From Pseudomonadales bacterium (GTDB lineage Bacteria; Pseudomonadota; Gammaproteobacteria; Pseudomonadales; UBA3067), in contig JAESUE010000032.1 of assembly GCA_016763235.1 (NCBI GenBank), forward strand, positions 1 to 7,464: a DNA stretch of 7,464 nt, read 5' to 3'. Below the pieces are notes generated by a model. It worked only from the letters and a program-made list of their open reading frames with translations. It searched no databases and was not told where the DNA came from. The position numbers and the translations under genes are program-made. Below, piece after piece: positions 6,014-7,464 of the stretch. The first letter of the stretch is position 1, and each line of letters begins with the position of its first letter.

Positions 6014-6052
6014 GGCAGAAATAAGAGTGTTAAAAAACAAGAGTTTTCTGCC
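6014..6052 (+). other. Possible leader RNA hairpin
   Basis: GGCAGAAA (6014-6021) pairs with TTTCTGCC (6045-6052), an 8-base perfect stem. It encloses a 23-base loop with a small nested TGTT/AACA pairing (6028-6031 with 6036-6039). It would lie about 30 bases into a transcript from the FNR-type promoter. No T-run follows it, so it is not an obvious terminator. It may be chance. Confidence 0.25.
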
Positions 6053-6270
6053 TTATTCCGCTCAAAGCTAAACAGTTACAGAGCTTCTTGGTTGATGCGC
6101 GTTGGCGAGTAGAATTTTTTATGTTCTTCATTAAAATAAGTATTGGTAAATAGTCACAGATATACGAACGCGGAAAACAAATACAGGTTATCGCTAGAGA
6201 TGATTTGGGTGTTATGCTGAAATGAGGGAGTAGTTCGCAATCAGGCTATAGGTTTAACGTCAATAAACAG

Positions 6271-6276
6271 AGGGAG
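6271..6276 (+). promoter_or_regulatory. Ribosome binding site of the aldolase gene
   Basis: AGGGAG lies 12 bases before the ATG at 6289, slightly longer than the usual spacing. It is the only purine-rich candidate near the start. It supports 6289 as the start, because the next in-frame ATG is far inside the conserved domain. Confidence 0.5.
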
Positions 6277-6288
6277 TTATTAAACTAC

Positions 6289-7335
6289 ATGGATATACAA
6301 AAGATTCTTGGCAAAGAAACAGAAAATCTTTTAGCCCACGAGTGTAAGGGTATTCCTAAAGATTTGCTTTCTTTGCCTGGCCCGCACTTTATCGATCAGG
6401 TTGTTTCTCAATCGGATCGTAAACCGGCGGTATTGCGAAATTTGCAATCGATGTATAACCACGGACGCTTGGCGGGCAGTGGTTATCTATCGCTATTGCC
6501 AGTGGATCAAGGGGTTGAGCACACGGCTGGTGCTTCTTTTGCGCCTAATCCTATTTATTTTGATCCGGCAAATATTATTGAATTGGCCATAGAAGGCGGG
6601 TGTAATGCAGTGGCTTCGAGCTTGGGTGTATTAGGTTCGGTGAGTCGTCGATATGCGCATAAAATCCCCTTTCTGGTAAAGCTTAACCATAACGAGCTTT
6701 TAACTTACCCAGCAAAGTATGATCAAACATTATTTGCGAATGTTGATCAGGCATTTGATCTTGGCGCAGTGGCAGTAGGCGCTACGATTTATTTCGGTTC
6801 AGAGGAATCCCGGCGTCAAATTCAGGAAGTGAGCGAGGCTTTCGCCTATGCGCATCAGTTAGGAATGGTCACAGTCCTGTGGGCCTATTTGCGTAATCCA
6901 GCATTTAAAAAAGACGGTGTTGATTACCATACTGCTGCCGATCTCACAGGCCAAGCCAATTATCTGGCTGCCACCATTGAGGCGGATATTGTTAAACAAA
7001 AGCAAGCGCAGGGAAACGGGGGCTTTAAGGCAATTAATTTTGCTAAAACCCACCCCAAGGTTTACGGGGAGTTATGCCCTGACCACCCCATTGATGAAGT
7101 ACGTTACCAAGTTGCTAATTGTTATATGGGGCGGGTGGGTATGATTAATTCTGGAGGGGCTTCCGGGGCAGATGACTTTCACCAGGCAATCCGAACGGCA
7201 GTTATTAATAAACGGGCGGGTGGCATGGGGCTGATTTCTGGTCGAAAAGCATTTCAAAAACCTATGGAAGAAGGCATAAAGCTGCTTAATGGGATTCAAG
7301 ATGTGTATCTGTCTGAACAAGTGAGCATCGCGTAA
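6289..7335 (+). CDS. fbaB: Class I fructose-bisphosphate aldolase, FbaB/DhnA type
   Basis: This enzyme cleaves fructose 1,6-bisphosphate to glyceraldehyde 3-phosphate and dihydroxyacetone phosphate, or runs in reverse, through a lysine Schiff base; it is cytoplasmic. The protein has 348 residues, close to E. coli FbaB (350). Diagnostic parts are LLPVDQGVEH (Asp73 in the DQGVEH loop), FLVKLNHNELL, EADIVKQK with the expected Schiff-base lysine at 236, the glycine-rich phosphate loop SGGASGADD (from Ser288) and GLISGRKAFQKP (Ser317-Gly-Arg-Lys320). All catalytic and phosphate-binding elements seen in the family are intact. It has its own ribosome binding site and a long upstream region with an FNR-type box, so it is probably transcribed separately from the atp operon and possibly under oxygen control. 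A stem-loop follows the stop. Confidence 0.96.
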   Translation: MDIQKILGKETENLLAHECKGIPKDLLSLPGPHFIDQVVSQSDRKPAVLRNLQSMYNHGRLAGSGYLSLLPVDQGVEHTAGASFAPNPIYFDPANIIELAIEGGCNAVASSLGVLGSVSRRYAHKIPFLVKLNHNELLTYPAKYDQTLFANVDQAFDLGAVAVGATIYFGSEESRRQIQEVSEAFAYAHQLGMVTVLWAYLRNPAFKKDGVDYHTAADLTGQANYLAATIEADIVKQKQAQGNGGFKAINFAKTHPKVYGELCPDHPIDEVRYQVANCYMGRVGMINSGGASGADDFHQAIRTAVINKRAGGMGLISGRKAFQKPMEEGIKLLNGIQDVYLSEQVSIA

Positions 7336-7343
7336 AATTTTGA

Positions 7344-7395
7344 ACAGCTGCTGGCTCGCTGAATAGTTTCTGGTATTCAGCGAGCTAGCAGTTGT
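7344..7395 (+). terminator. Long stem-loop after fbaB, probable terminator or 3'-end structure
   Basis: A 22-base arm (7344-7365) pairs with 7374-7395 around the 8-base loop GTTTCTGG. Twenty pairs are Watson-Crick and two are G-T, which are stable as G-U in the plus-strand RNA, so the structure favours fbaB transcripts. It begins nine bases after the fbaB stop. No T-run follows on the plus strand; on the minus strand AAAATTTT (7334-7341) flanks it. It could act as a non-canonical or bidirectional terminator or protect the mRNA 3' end. The stem is seen directly and the termination role is inferred. Confidence 0.6.
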
Positions 7396-7464
7396 AGCTA
7401 TTCAGCTAGTCAATGCTCGTTTGTGAGCGGTGGTATCGCAGAACTATATCTGGGTCGGGCGAAA

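Larger units (their letters stand above)
5751..6288. other. 538-base intergenic region between divergent genes
   Basis: This stretch separates the minus-strand membrane-protein gene from the plus-strand aldolase gene. It holds the 13-base direct repeats (5768-5798), a perfect FNR/Anr-type box (5935-5948), a hairpin (6014-6052) and the aldolase ribosome binding site. Codon-like structure is absent and stops are frequent in all frames; the best short frame (5841-5972) has no ribosome binding site. It is AT-rich compared with the flanking genes. There is room for a small RNA or a long 5' leader, but neither can be demonstrated from sequence alone. Confidence 0.7.

Noticed and set aside
6121..6153. 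Ten-codon frame MFFIKISIGK as a possible leader peptide in front of fbaB
   Set aside because: No ribosome binding site and no amino-acid bias or attenuator partner; chance in AT-rich DNA.
7406..7464. Minus-strand frame open from the window edge to a TAG stop, which could be the 3' end of a convergent gene
   Set aside because: Only about 19 residues are visible and other frames are also open there; too short to support a gene, although the stem-loop before it would suit a convergent pair.

Overview
The window is a stretch of bacterial chromosome, most likely from a gammaproteobacterium. That guess rests on a proteobacterial-type N-ATPase operon, a class I (FbaB/DhnA-type) fructose-bisphosphate aldolase and a perfect FNR/Anr-type operator; the species cannot be named from the sequence. 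About three quarters of the window is one tightly packed plus-strand operon. After it come a small convergent membrane-protein gene, a 538-base intergenic region and the aldolase gene.

Positions 1-5381 hold atpD (3' part), atpC, atpQ (AtpI-like), atpB, atpE, atpF, atpA and atpG, that is beta, epsilon, AtpQ, a, c, b/delta-like, alpha and gamma. This order (beta and epsilon first, alpha and gamma last, no separate delta gene) is the hallmark of the N-ATPase, an alternative rotary ATPase usually carried in addition to the housekeeping F1Fo synthase. It differs from the usual N-ATPase order atpDCQRBEFAG in one respect: atpR is absent, and atpQ runs directly into atpB. All neighbouring genes overlap by 1-8 bases or abut (the atpE stop is followed by one base and then the atpF start), so translation is probably coupled throughout.

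The c subunit keeps the ion-binding Glu63 in its second helix but has Met30 in helix 1 where sodium-binding or typical N-type c subunits carry Gln or Glu. Leu65 also replaces the Thr seen in sodium rings. Loss of AtpR together with these changes suggests a simplified, probably proton-coupled enzyme. The b subunit has a C-terminal domain resembling the delta subunit.

Positions 5394-5750 (minus strand) encode an unrecognised 118-residue, probably four-helix membrane protein that converges on atpG with a 12-base gap. Region 5751-6288 contains no convincing gene. It does contain a perfect TTGAT-N4-ATCAA box (5935-5948) with a -10-like element at the distance expected for an activated class II promoter reading toward the aldolase. 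The aldolase gene (6289-7335) is complete and is followed by a long stem-loop (7344-7395).

Taken together (inference): an oxygen-responsive promoter, a glycolytic aldolase and an ATP-driven ion pump fit a module for life under low oxygen, where glycolytic ATP is spent to keep the membrane energised. The promoter of the atp operon lies outside the window, so shared regulation cannot be shown here.
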